From an uncultured Collinsella sp. (GTDB lineage Bacteria > Actinomycetota > Coriobacteriia > Coriobacteriales > Coriobacteriaceae): 37,112 nt of DNA. Below are positions 1 to 11,000 of the stretch, in pieces. A program made the translations under genes and the position numbers. The notes under the pieces were generated by a model. The model worked only from the letters and a program-made list of their open reading frames with translations, was not told the origin of the DNA and did no database searches. Location of the stretch: NCBI GenBank assembly GCA_934646965.1, contig CAKUEZ010000008.1, positions 1 through 37,112 of the forward strand, given 5' to 3'. Each line of letters starts with the position of its first letter. Position 1 is the first letter of the stretch.

Positions 1-15
1 AAGAGAGGAATGTCC

Positions 16-2046
16 ATGACCGCACCTGCATCCAAGCTGCTCCAGCCCATTACGGTTGGCCCCCTTGAGCTCAAGAACCGCATTATGTTCCCGCCGCTGA
101 CCACCGGCTACGAGGAGCGCGACGGCTCCATCGGCGAGCGCAGCCTGGCTTTTTACGAGCGCCTGGCCCGTGGCGGCGTGAGCTACATCGTCATCGGCGA
201 CGTCGCTCCCGTCATGACCGCGAGCCCCACGCCCAAGCTGGCGACCGACGCCCAGATCCCCACGTTTAAGGCGCTGGCCGACGCCGTCCACAAGCACGGC
301 GCCAAGGTCGCGCTGCAGCTGTTCCACCCCGAGTACGACGTGCCCGGCGTCGGCCGCATGGTCATGGGTTCCATGGCCGCCGCCAAGGCCGCGCAGGAGG
401 CCAAGGCCGCCGGCGACGAGGAGACCTTCGCCGCCAAGATGGCCGAGTCCAACGAGATCCGCAAGCAGGCATACGCCAAGCTGCACCACGACATGCAGCA
501 CTTTGTGAACGAGGCCAGCGTTGAGCAGCTCACCCAGATCAAGGAGGCTATCGCTGCCTCGGCCGCCCGCGCGCAGCAGGCTGGCATCGACGCCATCGAG
601 GTCCACGGCGACCGTCTGGTGGGTTCGCTGTGCTCCGCGATCCTCAACCAGCGCACGGACGAGTACGGTGGCTCGTTCGAGAACCGCATCCGCTACGCGC
701 TCGAGGTCGTCGCCGCCATTAAGGAAGCCGCACCGCAGCTGATGGTGGAGTACAAGCTCCCCGTGATCATGGAGAACCCCGACGGCACGCCGCGCGGCAA
801 GGGCGGCCTGCTGCCCGACGAGGCCTGCGAGTTTGCCAAGCTGCTCGAGGGTGCGGGCATCGATATGATCCAGGTCGCGCAGGCAAACCACACCGGCAAC
901 ATGGGCGACACCATTCCGCCCATGGGCGCCATGCCCTACAACTGGACGCTGCCCGTGGCCGAGCGCGTCAAGGCCCTGGTCTCCGTGCCGGTGGCAACCG
1001 TCGGCCGCGTGGTTTCGGTCGAGGCCGGCGAGAAGATCCTGGAGGACGGCTCGGCAGACATCGTCGCCTATGGTCGCTCGCTCATGTGTGACCCCGACAT
1101 TGCGCTGAAGGCCGCGACCGGCGAGCCCATCCGCGAGTGTCTCAACTGCAACAAGGGCTGCGTCGACGCGATTCAAAACCGCAAGTACATCTCGTGCGTG
1201 CTCAATGCCGAGAACGGCGACGAGGCGACTATCGCCATTAAGCCGGGCGAGGGCGACAAGAAGATCGCCGTGGTGGGTGGCGGCATCGCCGGCCTGGAGG
1301 CCGCGCGCGTGGCGGCCAAGCGCGGCTACGACGTGACCGTCTACGAGGCGAGCAATCATCTGGGCGGCCAGATTGTGCTGGCGGCCGCGCCTCCGCGCAA
1401 GGACGAGATCATGCGCTCGGTCGAGTACTACGAGAAGATTCTGCCTGGCCTGGGCGTGAAGGTTGAGCTCAACCACGCTGCCACGGCAGAGGACCTCAAC
1501 GCCGCCGACGCCGCGATTGTGGCCGTGGGCGCGCACGACGTGGTCATCCCCGTTCCGGGTGCCGACTTGGAGAAGGTCGTCTCGAGCTGGGACGTGCTGG
1601 CCGGCAAGGCGGAGCTTACGGGCCGCGTTGCCGTCATTGGCGGCGGCCTGGTGGGCACCGAGACTGCCGAGTACCTGCTGCAGCACGGCTGCGAGGTAGC
1701 GATCGTTGAGATGCTCGACAAGATTGCCGCGGGCGAGTCCGAAACCATTCTGCCGCTGATCATGAGCGACTTTGCCGAGCACAACGTGGAGCAGCACGTG
1801 AAGACCCGCCTGACCGCCATTACCGACGAGGGCGTGGAGGCCGTGCGCACCGCCGAGGACGGCGCCGAAGAGCCGGTGAAGATCGCCTGCGATTACGTGG
1901 TGATGGCCGTGGGTTCCAAGGCCAACGCGTTTGACCTGGACGGCGTGACGGTGCCCGTGACCTGCGTGGGCGACTGCTCGGGCGAGCGCACCGCCGACAT
2001 CGCGAGCGCCATTCGCACGGCGTATCACGCGGCCAACGAGCTGTAG
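16..2046 (+). CDS. NADH:flavin oxidoreductase, old yellow enzyme / 2,4-dienoyl-CoA reductase type with 4Fe-4S cluster
   Basis: A predicted cytoplasmic ene-reductase that passes electrons from NAD(P)H through FAD and a 4Fe-4S cluster to FMN and then to an activated C=C bond. Numbering from the ATG at 10, residues 1-370 form the FMN TIM barrel (DEYGGSFENR near 218). C377, C380, C384 and C396 (C-x2-C-x3-C-x11-C) bind the cluster. Two Rossmann folds follow, with GGGIAG near 424 and GGGLVG near 543. The 676-678 residue length is normal for the family. The barrel reads HGDRLVGSL (H199) where 2,4-dienoyl-CoA reductases usually have HGYLL, so the substrate may differ; bile-acid (Bai) and other flavin reductases are possible. 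Start choice: GAGAGG at 3-8 lies one base from the ATG at 10 but seven from the in-frame ATG at 16, so 16 is preferred. It appears to be a single-gene unit with a terminator behind it; anything upstream is outside the window. The substrate cannot be told from sequence. Confidence 0.9.
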   Translation: MTAPASKLLQPITVGPLELKNRIMFPPLTTGYEERDGSIGERSLAFYERLARGGVSYIVIGDVAPVMTASPTPKLATDAQIPTFKALADAVHKHGAKVALQLFHPEYDVPGVGRMVMGSMAAAKAAQEAKAAGDEETFAAKMAESNEIRKQAYAKLHHDMQHFVNEASVEQLTQIKEAIAASAARAQQAGIDAIEVHGDRLVGSLCSAILNQRTDEYGGSFENRIRYALEVVAAIKEAAPQLMVEYKLPVIMENPDGTPRGKGGLLPDEACEFAKLLEGAGIDMIQVAQANHTGNMGDTIPPMGAMPYNWTLPVAERVKALVSVPVATVGRVVSVEAGEKILEDGSADIVAYGRSLMCDPDIALKAATGEPIRECLNCNKGCVDAIQNRKYISCVLNAENGDEATIAIKPGEGDKKIAVVGGGIAGLEAARVAAKRGYDVTVYEASNHLGGQIVLAAAPPRKDEIMRSVEYYEKILPGLGVKVELNHAATAEDLNAADAAIVAVGAHDVVIPVPGADLEKVVSSWDVLAGKAELTGRVAVIGGGLVGTETAEYLLQHGCEVAIVEMLDKIAAGESETILPLIMSDFAEHNVEQHVKTRLTAITDEGVEAVRTAEDGAEEPVKIACDYVVMAVGSKANAFDLDGVTVPVTCVGDCSGERTADIASAIRTAYHAANEL

Positions 2047-2124
2047 TTAACTTCGCGGCCAGGCGGGGCGGTGGCACGGATTCACCTCGCCCGGCTGCGT
2101 CCCAACATACATGAACCAACGACC

Positions 2125-2166
2125 GGGGCAGGGCTTGCAAGAGACGCAGGCCCTGCCCCAGTTTTT
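2125..2166 (+). terminator. Rho-independent terminator after the flavin reductase gene
   Basis: A 14-bp stem (2125-2138 with 2146-2159, one G-T pair) closes a 7-base loop and is followed by a run of five T at 2162-2166. It lies 80 bases past the reductase stop and ends that transcript. Confidence 0.85.
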
Positions 2167-2230
2167 GGTGCAAGGGGGTCAGGTTTGTTTGCATCACGTT
2201 GGTGCGAAGTAACCTGACCTCCTTGCACCA
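2166..2230. repeat. REP-like long palindrome with GGTCAGGTT core
   Basis: Arms 2166-2185 and 2211-2230 pair over 20 bp with a single G-T wobble and a 25-base loop. It follows directly on the terminator and carries no T run of its own. Palindromes of this style, with a short fixed G-rich core, resemble the REP elements associated with REP-associated (Y1) transposases; no such transposase is in the window. The resemblance is from memory of such elements. Confidence 0.6.
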
Positions 2231-2377
2231 AGGGCTTGACTATTAAGACATCATTAAGGCTTGCGATATGGAACAAACCGCAGGTCAATGCTATTCTTTT
2301 ACCTTATCGTACGGTGTTGTATTCTGCCTGAATTCTCACCCTACGCGCAGCCGACTGAGCACGACCGAGCGGAAAGG
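2231..2377 (+). other. Leader region of the surface-protein operon
   Basis: The bases between the REP-like palindrome and the first possible start of the surface operon must hold its promoter. A TTGACT hexamer lies at 2236-2241 and TATTCT hexamers at 2292-2297 and 2320-2325, but none are correctly spaced (16-18 bases), so I do not name a promoter. The stretch is visibly richer in A and T than the genes on either side. Confidence 0.3.
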
Positions 2378-2413
2378 ATGGCACGCCCCAAGCAGGGTAA
2401 ACGCAAGCGATGA
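2378..2413 (+). CDS. Possible 11-codon basic leader peptide, translationally coupled to the next gene
   Basis: A short reading frame ATG..TGA encodes MARPKQGKRKR. GGAAAGG (2371-2377) precedes the ATG with almost no spacing. Its TGA (2411-2413) overlaps the ATG of the next gene (2410-2412) in the same ATGA fashion that joins the later genes of this operon. The next gene has only a weak, distant ribosome site (CAGGG at 2393-2397, inside this frame), so reading this leader could deliver ribosomes to it. Seven of the 11 residues are Lys, Arg or Gln. It may be only a coupling device; no function is known to me. Confidence 0.35.
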   Translation: MARPKQGKRKR

Positions 2414-3384
2414 GTGGCATGGACCGACATAGCGAGCCCCAGCAGCACAAGACGGCGGCCGAATACCGCCAAGCTGCCGACGAGCACGTGCGAACCCTCA
2501 AGGATTTCTGGAAGGATTTCCTGGTGAGTGGTCTGTTTGTGCTGACTGCCATCGTCGCCATCTTTGCATGCCTGGCCTGGTTTGCCGCGAACAATCGGGT
2601 GAGCGCCACGGGGAGCACGATTGGGGCGAAGGCGGATCGGTACATCATTACGACCGATGCGGGAACCAAGGGCGTGTACGATGCAGACACAGGTACAACC
2701 TTTAATATCGCCGACTCGATGGACGTAACCGGGTCTAGCAACTTTAACAACGAGACGGCTGGCTACCTGGCTCCCGGTGCCGGCGGCTCGATTACGTTCT
2801 ACGTCCAGTGGCTGGATGACTCGCCCGAGGATCTCGATATCGACATCACGCGCAGTGTCATTGCAACTACGACCGCTCCAAATGCGAGCGCCGAGGAAAT
2901 TAAAAACCTGCTGACCGGCCATATCCTGTTTTTTAAGAACAGGGATGACGACGGTTATTATTCCGATTGGGTTGGAAGCACCTATACCGTGACGGCCGGC
3001 GAGTTCAATGACGCTCCGGACAAAAAGAAGACGTGCACGCTGTTTTGGGTATGGCCGGAGCAGTTCCGCAGCTACGTGGTCCCCGGATACCTCAACTACA
3101 CCAGGGGCCTCTTTAAATCATCGGAAAGCGTCGGCTACGTCAGCTTGCGCGATGACATCAACGCCAACAAAGCACGCTACTTTAGATATAAATCCGATAG
3201 CTCTGTCCCTGACGTGTCCCTTGGCATGTCGGCAGCCGACCTCCAGGCCTGCTCGCATGCATATAACGAAGCCGATGAGTACCTGGGTAATTCGGTCGAC
3301 AAGTACCAGATACGCCTGACGGCGTCGGCTAAGAGTGAGAAGACCGAGAAGAGCGAGACGAGCAACACCGAGGGGGCGAAATGA
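2410..3384 (+). CDS. Exported protein with SipW-type signal/anchor, first of three
   Basis: A 324-residue protein. Residues 1-36 are charged and cytoplasmic, 37-59 form one hydrophobic helix, and the helix exit reads AWFAANNRVSATG (56-68). That resembles SipW-dependent signal peptides of the TasA/camelysin type, which a dedicated signal peptidase cuts near such a motif; I see no SipW gene here. The extracellular part looks like a beta-sandwich (APGAGGSITFYV near 117; WPEQF near 217; YQIRLTASA near 302) and ends in a Lys/Glu/Ser-rich tail. An in-frame stop at 2398-2400 limits the start to 2410 or the ATG at 2419. The stop overlaps the next ATG as ATGA. Likely role: a membrane-tethered or released subunit of a surface fibre made with the next two proteins and the giant protein. 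The function is inferred from context only. Confidence 0.7.
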   Translation: MSGMDRHSEPQQHKTAAEYRQAADEHVRTLKDFWKDFLVSGLFVLTAIVAIFACLAWFAANNRVSATGSTIGAKADRYIITTDAGTKGVYDADTGTTFNIADSMDVTGSSNFNNETAGYLAPGAGGSITFYVQWLDDSPEDLDIDITRSVIATTTAPNASAEEIKNLLTGHILFFKNRDDDGYYSDWVGSTYTVTAGEFNDAPDKKKTCTLFWVWPEQFRSYVVPGYLNYTRGLFKSSESVGYVSLRDDINANKARYFRYKSDSSVPDVSLGMSAADLQACSHAYNEADEYLGNSVDKYQIRLTASAKSEKTEKSETSNTEGAK

Positions 3385-4145
3385 TGGATTCGATACGGGA
3401 TTGGGCGAACGACCATCGCCGCCAGCTCATGGTTATATTCGTTGTATTGGCGGTCGTCGTGCTGCTGATTGGCCTGGGCCTGTCGTGGTTCGTGCACAGC
3501 AAGAGTCTTTCGACCGTCGGAATGCTGCAAACGCCCTCGGATATTAAGCTGATGGGGCCCAACGCGACTGAGATGACGCAAATCGATCTGTCGTATGACC
3601 CCGAGACGGACGTAAAGTCGGAGAACGGCAAAAAGATCGTTCACCTCACGCGTCCCTTCTGCGTAAAAACCGACCAAGAGGGCACATCCTACAATCTCCT
3701 GCTTGCGCGGACGACGAACATTTCGGGGCTTGAGATTCGACTGTACAAGGCAACGGACGTGACGAGCGGATTGACGGAGGACGCCACGGCAGACGTTAAG
3801 GGCGCGACGGGGGTCAATAGCCACTATGCCTGGAACAAGAACGGAAAAGATTTAATTCAGAGCGGGCACTACATCAATAAACTGGCTGAATCGATGCTTG
3901 CAGATACGGACCATGATTCTCAGACGTTTGATAAGAAGCTCGACCAGAGCCAGTTGCAACGCAACGCCTCTCCCGTGTACTGGAAGGCAGATGGATCGTT
4001 TGCGTCTGGGGCCAACGGCATCGATAACTACATCATCGAGTTGAGCTGGCCCGAGGACCAGAGCGAGACCGATATCATCTACCTGATTGCCAATTCGGGT
4101 GGCGCCACCTCATCAACCAAATCGAGTGAGGGGGCCACGCGATGA
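3381..4145 (+). CDS. Exported protein with SipW-type signal/anchor, second of three
   Basis: A 254-residue protein with a short basic N-terminus, one hydrophobic helix at 16-37 and an exit motif LSWFVHSKSLSTVGM that matches the pattern of the preceding protein (WF, five residues, then a small-residue turn). The outside domain is predicted beta-rich and keeps a Trp-Pro-Glu element (LSWPEDQ near 227) like the WPEQF of its neighbour, suggesting a diverged paralogue. The ATG overlaps the upstream TGA (ATGA), and GAGGGGG just before it is a good ribosome site. There is no LPXTG and no second membrane helix. Function unknown; the context points to an extracellular structural subunit. Confidence 0.7.
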   Translation: MMDSIRDWANDHRRQLMVIFVVLAVVVLLIGLGLSWFVHSKSLSTVGMLQTPSDIKLMGPNATEMTQIDLSYDPETDVKSENGKKIVHLTRPFCVKTDQEGTSYNLLLARTTNISGLEIRLYKATDVTSGLTEDATADVKGATGVNSHYAWNKNGKDLIQSGHYINKLAESMLADTDHDSQTFDKKLDQSQLQRNASPVYWKADGSFASGANGIDNYIIELSWPEDQSETDIIYLIANSGGATSSTKSSEGATR

Positions 4146-5047
4146 AGCGAAACGACAGCCAGAGCCGCAAAACCGCCGTGCTCTCCATGCTGGCGATTGC
4201 CCTTTCGGCGGTGGCGCTGGTCACGGGCGTGTACCTTACGGCGACCGCATTTACCGCTAACAGCTTTTTGAAGGCAGTTGCGGCAAGCAACGAGGCTGAG
4301 AACTTGTTCGCCTCCAATATCCTTGCCGGGCACACGACAGAGCCCGCCTCCGATAAGCTTGACTCGACGCGTAAATCGCTTACGTTCAGCGACATGGGAG
4401 AATGGGCGAGCTTCACCGTCGAGGTTTATAACTTCCAGCAGAGTAACCGGTCTGTCTACAACACCAAAGATGTGACATACGACTTGAGTATTGAGGCATC
4501 CGGTGTCGATTCGTGGAAGGTTGGGACCGACTCCGTCACTGGAGCGAAATACACAGTCAACGGTAAAACGCTGAGCGGCACGGGCCCCCAATCTCACTCA
4601 TACACGATTTCCTTCCCTAAGAGCGCTGTAGGAAAAGCCAGCTTTGTAATTAAAGCCGTAGCCCAACAGCCGACGGGCACTAACTTGTGGGGCCTGGCGC
4701 GCAAGGTCGTCACGGGCACGGAAAGTACGGTTAAAACCAACGACGTCAGCGGCTATGTCCAGACGCCGTCGGGCACTGCAGCCGGCGAGAACGCGAGCGT
4801 CGAAGGCCTGGATGCCTATAACTATGTGATCACTGTCACGGGGCAGGATGCCGACGTGACGCTTGGGTGGAACAAGGACAACGTTGAGCTTGAGCCGTAT
4901 TTTGGCGAAAACAACAACGTTACGCCCGGGGAAAAATCAGTGGCCTTCCATATGGAACCTGGGTCCAAGGTCGTGACGTTCTACCGAAAGGGCGGCACGG
5001 TTCCAAAGACTGTGGCTGAGCTCGGCATTAGCGTTTCCGGCAAGTAG
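4142..5047 (+). CDS. Exported protein with SipW-type signal/anchor, third of three
   Basis: A 301-residue protein. Residues 12-34 form the only hydrophobic helix, preceded by a basic, polar start and followed by TATAFTANSFLKAVAAS. The rest is Ser/Thr/Val-rich with alternating hydrophobic residues, as expected of an extracellular beta-sandwich. It lacks the WF exit motif of the two upstream proteins, so its processing may differ. It is joined to the preceding gene by an ATGA overlap with GAGGGGG as ribosome site, and 45 bases separate it from the giant gene that follows. There is no wall-sorting signal. It is probably a third subunit of the same surface assembly; I recognise no enzyme or binding motif. 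Confidence 0.7.
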   Translation: MKRNDSQSRKTAVLSMLAIALSAVALVTGVYLTATAFTANSFLKAVAASNEAENLFASNILAGHTTEPASDKLDSTRKSLTFSDMGEWASFTVEVYNFQQSNRSVYNTKDVTYDLSIEASGVDSWKVGTDSVTGAKYTVNGKTLSGTGPQSHSYTISFPKSAVGKASFVIKAVAQQPTGTNLWGLARKVVTGTESTVKTNDVSGYVQTPSGTAAGENASVEGLDAYNYVITVTGQDADVTLGWNKDNVELEPYFGENNNVTPGEKSVAFHMEPGSKVVTFYRKGGTVPKTVAELGISVSGK

Positions 5048-5092
5048 CTTTGATCCCATTTGCATGGGTTGATATAGAACGAGGTATGAGAT

Positions 5093-8000
5093 ATGAGAAG
5101 GATTGGTAAGCGCTTAATTGTCACATGCGTTTCCCTCTCAATGATATTGCAGTCGTTTGCCCCCGCGACCAACGCGCTGGCGGCAACGATCAATGCTGCC
5201 GCCGAGGCTGGTGCCTATGGCACTGCCGATGATGCTACAACGGATGCCGACGGCGATACCTCGGGCGAGACGGGCTCGGCAAAGGACGATACTGAGAACG
5301 CCAACCCCGATACGGGCGAAAATGCGGGTGAAAATGCAGGCGAGGATGCTTCGGGTGTCGACCAGGTGACGAACAGCGAGGAGGGTTCCCAGGAGGAGGC
5401 CGCGGACGCCGAGGATGTTGCTACTGACGAGGGCGAAGCCGAAGCGCAGGCCCAGGGTACGTATGATTTCAACACGCTGGATAAACTTACGGCTGACAAT
5501 GTGCTTTCGGGCCCTGTTGAAAATAATGGTACCGAGATAACAGCGCTGACCGCGAATGATCTTGCGCATGATCTCAAGGTGTTGTCGAATGCTGCCCCTA
5601 CGCTCTACAAGAATGCGAAAATCACTGCACGCCAAACCGGTGAAGCTGTCGACCTGTCTGCCGATTTTAACGGCCTGGGCGGTTCTGATGAGAACGATGC
5701 ATTTGCCGGAACGATTACGGCAGTCGATGGTAGTGCAGTGAAAATCAAAGCCAACCGCCCGCTGTTTAACGGGCTTAAGGTCACGGGAGAGCGAGAGTAC
5801 CTGATTGAATGGGCGGTCGGAGCCTCACAGGAGGCTAAAAATATGCCGGATGCCGTGCTTGCGAAGCGCGTATTTGGATCCGATGGTGCCGTGGCTAATG
5901 TGACAGTGTATGGCGGAAGCAACGACGGTAAAACTACCGATACGCTCACCGCTCCGATTATTGCGACGCTTCAGGGCAACCTTACCGCTAAGGTTACGCT
6001 CGACAAGGGCACGATGACGTCGGTGAACATTGCGTCTTCGGCCAACAGCATTGGCATTGTGGCAGGAACTGTCGAGGGCGGTGCTCTGACTATCGGCGGG
6101 CTTGATATGCTAGGCGTGAAAACGGTAACGGTTGACGCCTCGGGCAACGAGAAACCGGATCAGAAAAACGGCAACGCCGGTATGTTGGTTGGTCGCGTTG
6201 CGGATGGTGCCGGCCTAACGATTGATGCGGCGATAAAGGCGCCGTCGGGGGATATCAAAAGTGCCACCGGCAACGATAAAGCATGCACAGGCGCCGTCGT
6301 CGGCAAGCTCGGGGGCGGTGACGGGGGAAACGCGACCCCGGTCGTAGTTAATAAATCGATAGACGTGAGTGCCCTCACGGTAACCGGGGCGATGTCCGGT
6401 GGTTTTGTTGGCCGCGCGGATAAAGTGTCGCTTACGTTTGGCAACGGTGCCTCGATTACGCCGGCAAAGAAGATAGAGGCTACGCAAGCAGGCGGCGGCT
6501 TGTTTGGTCAAGCGACCCTGGCTACCGATCTTGAGATTAAACCGGCAAATCTGATAATGTCGGCCGGCGGGATTGACGTATCGGGAATAAATGCCGGAGG
6601 CCTTTTTGGTGTCCTTGTCTCTAGCGACGGAAAGCTCACGGTTCGCGGCGCGTCAAAAGAATCTCCTCTAAAGCTGGAGGTTGCAACGAAAAGCGTGGCA
6701 TCTGGCTCAAACTCAAGAGGCGTGGGCGGCGTTATTGGCATGCTGGACCAGGCGACAACACGCGCTAAAGTCGACTTGAATAACGTAGAGGTTGACCTGA
6801 CAAGCAAAGACGGCTCATATGTCGGCGGCGTGGCTGGAAACTGTTGGGGCTCATCTGTTGTGAAGATCGATGGTGTCTCGGTGAAGGCCGCTGCCACAAG
6901 CAAGGATGCTTTTGGCGGCGTTGCTGGTGTAACGCGCGCGCGGAAAGACATTCCCGTAACGGTTCTTGTTAACAATCTGACGGTGGCGACGGCAGAGGAT
7001 AAGCCCATCACTAGCGGCGGCGGTGTCGTGGGTCGCGCTAATTGCAAAACGCTCATCCGCTTGAGCGGCACAACCGATTTGAGTGGGGTTTACTACAACG
7101 AATCGGATAATTTAGGGCAAATTACCAGTTTGAATAGCAAGGATGGCGGCTATGTGGGCCCCTTGATCTTTGCGACCGGCACCGGCAACGACGAGGACTG
7201 GACGCTCATTCGAGGCAAGAGCGTGAACGTTGACAAGGGCCTGCAGCTCGATGATATCGGCGGCTACGGCGAGGTTATTCGCCTGGACGGAAAGAAGCTG
7301 AAGAAGGATTTCTTGACCGTTGATGAGTCGGGGGCGTTGACTATCAAGGGCCCTGAAAAGGACGCTGAAAAAAGCGCGGCAACCATATCGAGCGTTGAGG
7401 ACTTTGCGCGCCTGGCAATTACCTGGGAGACAAGCGGCGTTTTCATGGGCATTTCCGATAGCGACTGGGAGGACATGGACATAACCCTCAACAGCGATAT
7501 CGATCTTACCGGAACAGGCATTTACGGCCTTTCGCGCGAGGGAGTGGACGGCGACAAACCCTTTACCGGCACCATTAACGGCAACGACCATAAAATAACG
7601 CTCTCTATCGGAGAAGCATACGGAACATGGGACGGCAAAACTAAGGTCGGCGATAGCGATCCGGGCAACGGTCTCATCTATCGCCATAAACAGCTTGGTC
7701 TTTTTGCTGCCGGTAATGGCAGCGCCAGTAATTTGACCATCGATGGCACCATCAATGCGGACGCAAAAGCTGACGACATGGTAGTTGGTGCTTTTGCCGC
7801 CACATGTACGTCCAACAACAATCTTTCGTTCGACAACGTTGTCTGCAAGACGACGATGAATATCAAGGCGAACGCTAACAATAAGATATGCGTCGGCGGG
7901 TTTATCGGAAAGACGACGACGAGCAATCAATTGACGTTCGCCCGTGGCAGTTCGTTTGCGCGCGGCATCAACATGACGATTGACGACAACGCCGAGCCTT

Positions 8001-11000
8001 ATATCGGCGGTGCCATCGGTTATATCGACGGCGACAGCACGCCGACGATTGCAGTGAAGGACATGAAGCTCTCGGGCTCCATTACGGCTAAAACCAACAA
8101 CGCCAAGCTGTGTGCCGGCGGCCTGATTGGTTTTATCGACCAGGCGAAGGACGACGGCAAAACAAAGACCGTCACAATTTCCGGGCTCGACCTGGGTGAC
8201 CTTAAGCTCGATTTTTCGGCAGCGGGCGACACTTCGGCAACGGGTGGATATCTGGGCTCGACATGGGCGCAAACAAACGTGACGATTCAGGGCTCGGGCT
8301 CGGCGTACGCGATAAAGGCATCCAAGGAGGCATCGCTCACAACGGGTTCCGCGAAATACGTTGGCGGCTTGGTCTATCACGCCGGTGGCGTCTGGACGGT
8401 TGGCTCTAAGGCCATCGACTTCAAGAATGTTGGCATCGTATCAAAGGCGACTAAACTTGGCCTGCTGGCCTGTCGTGGCGGTAGGGGCAAAGAGGCCGGA
8501 ATCTCCCATGGTGAGATGGGCGGCCTGTATCTCAACGTCACGAAGCACTGGGATGACGCCGTCAACTTTAACGGAATCAGCTTGACGGGCACCGCACCTG
8601 AGACTATGGACGAATGGGTGGCGGATACCCGCGGATATAGCGAAAGCAATGCCGGCGATATCTTTGCCAGCGGCAAGAATGGCGTGGTCTCGCTGACGAC
8701 CAAGAGCGAACTCGTCGTGATGGACGACGACGGCGCGCGTAATACGTACGAGAACCAGACCGATTGGGGCAAGAAGCATCCGGAGAACGGCAATACCCGC
8801 TATTACTACAATCTGAATAAGGTTGTTGGCGACGCGGACAAGCAATCCAACAACACAGTAGACACACCGGGTGAATTACTGCTTTGGAGCGTGCGCCACT
8901 ACGCCGATAGCGTGTTGAAGGCTGAATTCAACAAGGGCGATGCTGTGTGCGAAACGATAACGGGCGAGCTCGACATGAAGGGCTACAGCTACTATCCCGT
9001 AGACATCGCAAACTGCTCGGTCAACATCAGCGATGCGACCATTACGTTTTGGAACAAGCAGATCGAGACGCTTGAGTCCGGCGCTACAAAGAATAAGCTC
9101 ACGAGCGAGTCGAGTCAGCATCAGGCGATGCACTGTGGCCTGATTCGTAATTACTCGAGTTCGGGCAACCAGGGCGGACAGACGCTGTCGGTAAAGAAGC
9201 TGACCCTTTCTGGCACCGTGGGGCAGGTGGGCACCGATGGCGGCTCAGGCGCACTGATTTGCGGAACCACGTGGGGCGAAGCTGCTGCAACGACGACGGT
9301 GTCGCTGGAGGGCATAACGCTCAAGAACCTTGCGGTGACCAATTTTGCCGCCAACAAGAATAAGAGTCTGCCGCTGCTGGTCAACGCCGGCGGAAGTCAC
9401 CTGAGCCTGTCCGTTAACGACCTGTCGTGCACTGGTTACACGTCGGTTGGAGAGAGCAATACTGTCGCATCGAGTCTCATGGGCAACATGGGCGGCGAGG
9501 ACGAGACGGGTATTAACCTGAGTTTCTCGAATATCGAGATTCCGTCTTATACGGGCGAGCGCGTCTTCTCATCGGCGCTGCTCATGATGAGCTTTGGCTA
9601 CAAGACCGACGGATCGGGCTCGGCGTCGTACAACTTTACTGCCGAAGATACCAAGGTCACGTACGGCCAGGAGATCGATGGCACAAAGGAATACGGAAAC
9701 AACGATGGCGACACGCAGTGTTGGTATTTCGAGGCTAAGCATGCGGACGAAAATCTGGTGAAGGATGGCAACCGCACCACGGCGAGCACGGATAAAAGCG
9801 AGCCGCATTTTGGCGCTCAGGGCAACCCTGCCTCCTATCTGAAGTATGTCGCGAACGGGCACGACGACACCCATCCGTGGCGCCATGAGGTCGCGGTCAA
9901 CCACAGCGCTGCCAAGCTCATCAAGGGCTGCGGCACCTATACCGATCCCTATGTGATTTCGTCGGCGAAAAACCTGCGCGATGCTGCAAATATCATTCAG
10001 GGCGCCAGCGCCAGCGGATCTGAGGTAAACATCACCATCGACCAAAATGCTGCCTGCTCGGGTGAGAACGGGCACGGCAAGTTTGTCAGCAACGGCAGCA
10101 CTTGGGTGTACGGCGATAGGTCATATACAACCGAGACGGTAAGCCGCTACCTCAGAAGCGCCTATTACGTCATCGATAAAGACATTACCGTTAACACCAA
10201 GGACTTTAGCGGACTGGGCCAAACGCCCGAGCGCGCGTTCCGCGGCGTGATTGTCGGCAAGAATTCTGCGAAGTTGACCATCAGCAATGACAATAAAAAG
10301 CCGTTCACGGGCTTGATTCCCTATAGCTACGGCAGCGTTGTCAAGGATCTGAAGATTCGCTACGAGGGCGAGAGGCTCTCGATCGTGTATGCCGCGCCGA
10401 AGGATCAGACTCCGCAGGCATTCTTTGGCGGCGTTATGGGGTGCGTGCTTGGTGGCGACAACATTGTTGACGGCGTGACGGTGTCGGCGGCCGATGGTTT
10501 CGTTGTTAGCGGCAAGGACAAAAACACACCCATCGGTGGCTACGTCGGTGTCGTTGCGGGCGGCGGCGTGATCTTCCGCAACACGAGTAAGGATTCCTGG
10601 CATACGGCGGGGGAGTCGCTGTACGACAACGCCTTCTTGGGCCGCATGCTCAACGGCTATGCTTTCTCTGAGAACTGTACGGTCGATAACGGCGAGCGCA
10701 ACTACAAGATTAATAAGCTAAACGGCACCAAGAATCTAATTGCAACCACAGATTTGACGGGCGTAACTGATGCAGGCGGTACGGCGCGCAGCGTCTCGGT
10801 TTCGTCTGCCGAGGGGCTTCTGGTCCTGTCGGGTATTATCAACAGCGGCGCCGCGGCGGGCTACGGAACCAGGGTGTACGATGGGGCGTCGGATGACCAA
10901 GAAGGCCTAAAGCTGGGTAACGCCCTGTACGGTAAGGTGCGGAACGCCCAGTATGACCATGTTGGCGAGAAACTGAACGTGACCAGCCCTGAGTGGGTCG

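Noticed and set aside
7112..8380. A 422-codon minus-strand frame inside the giant gene
   Set aside because: The plus strand carries clear GLUG repeats; the minus frame shows no domain and is one of several such shadows.
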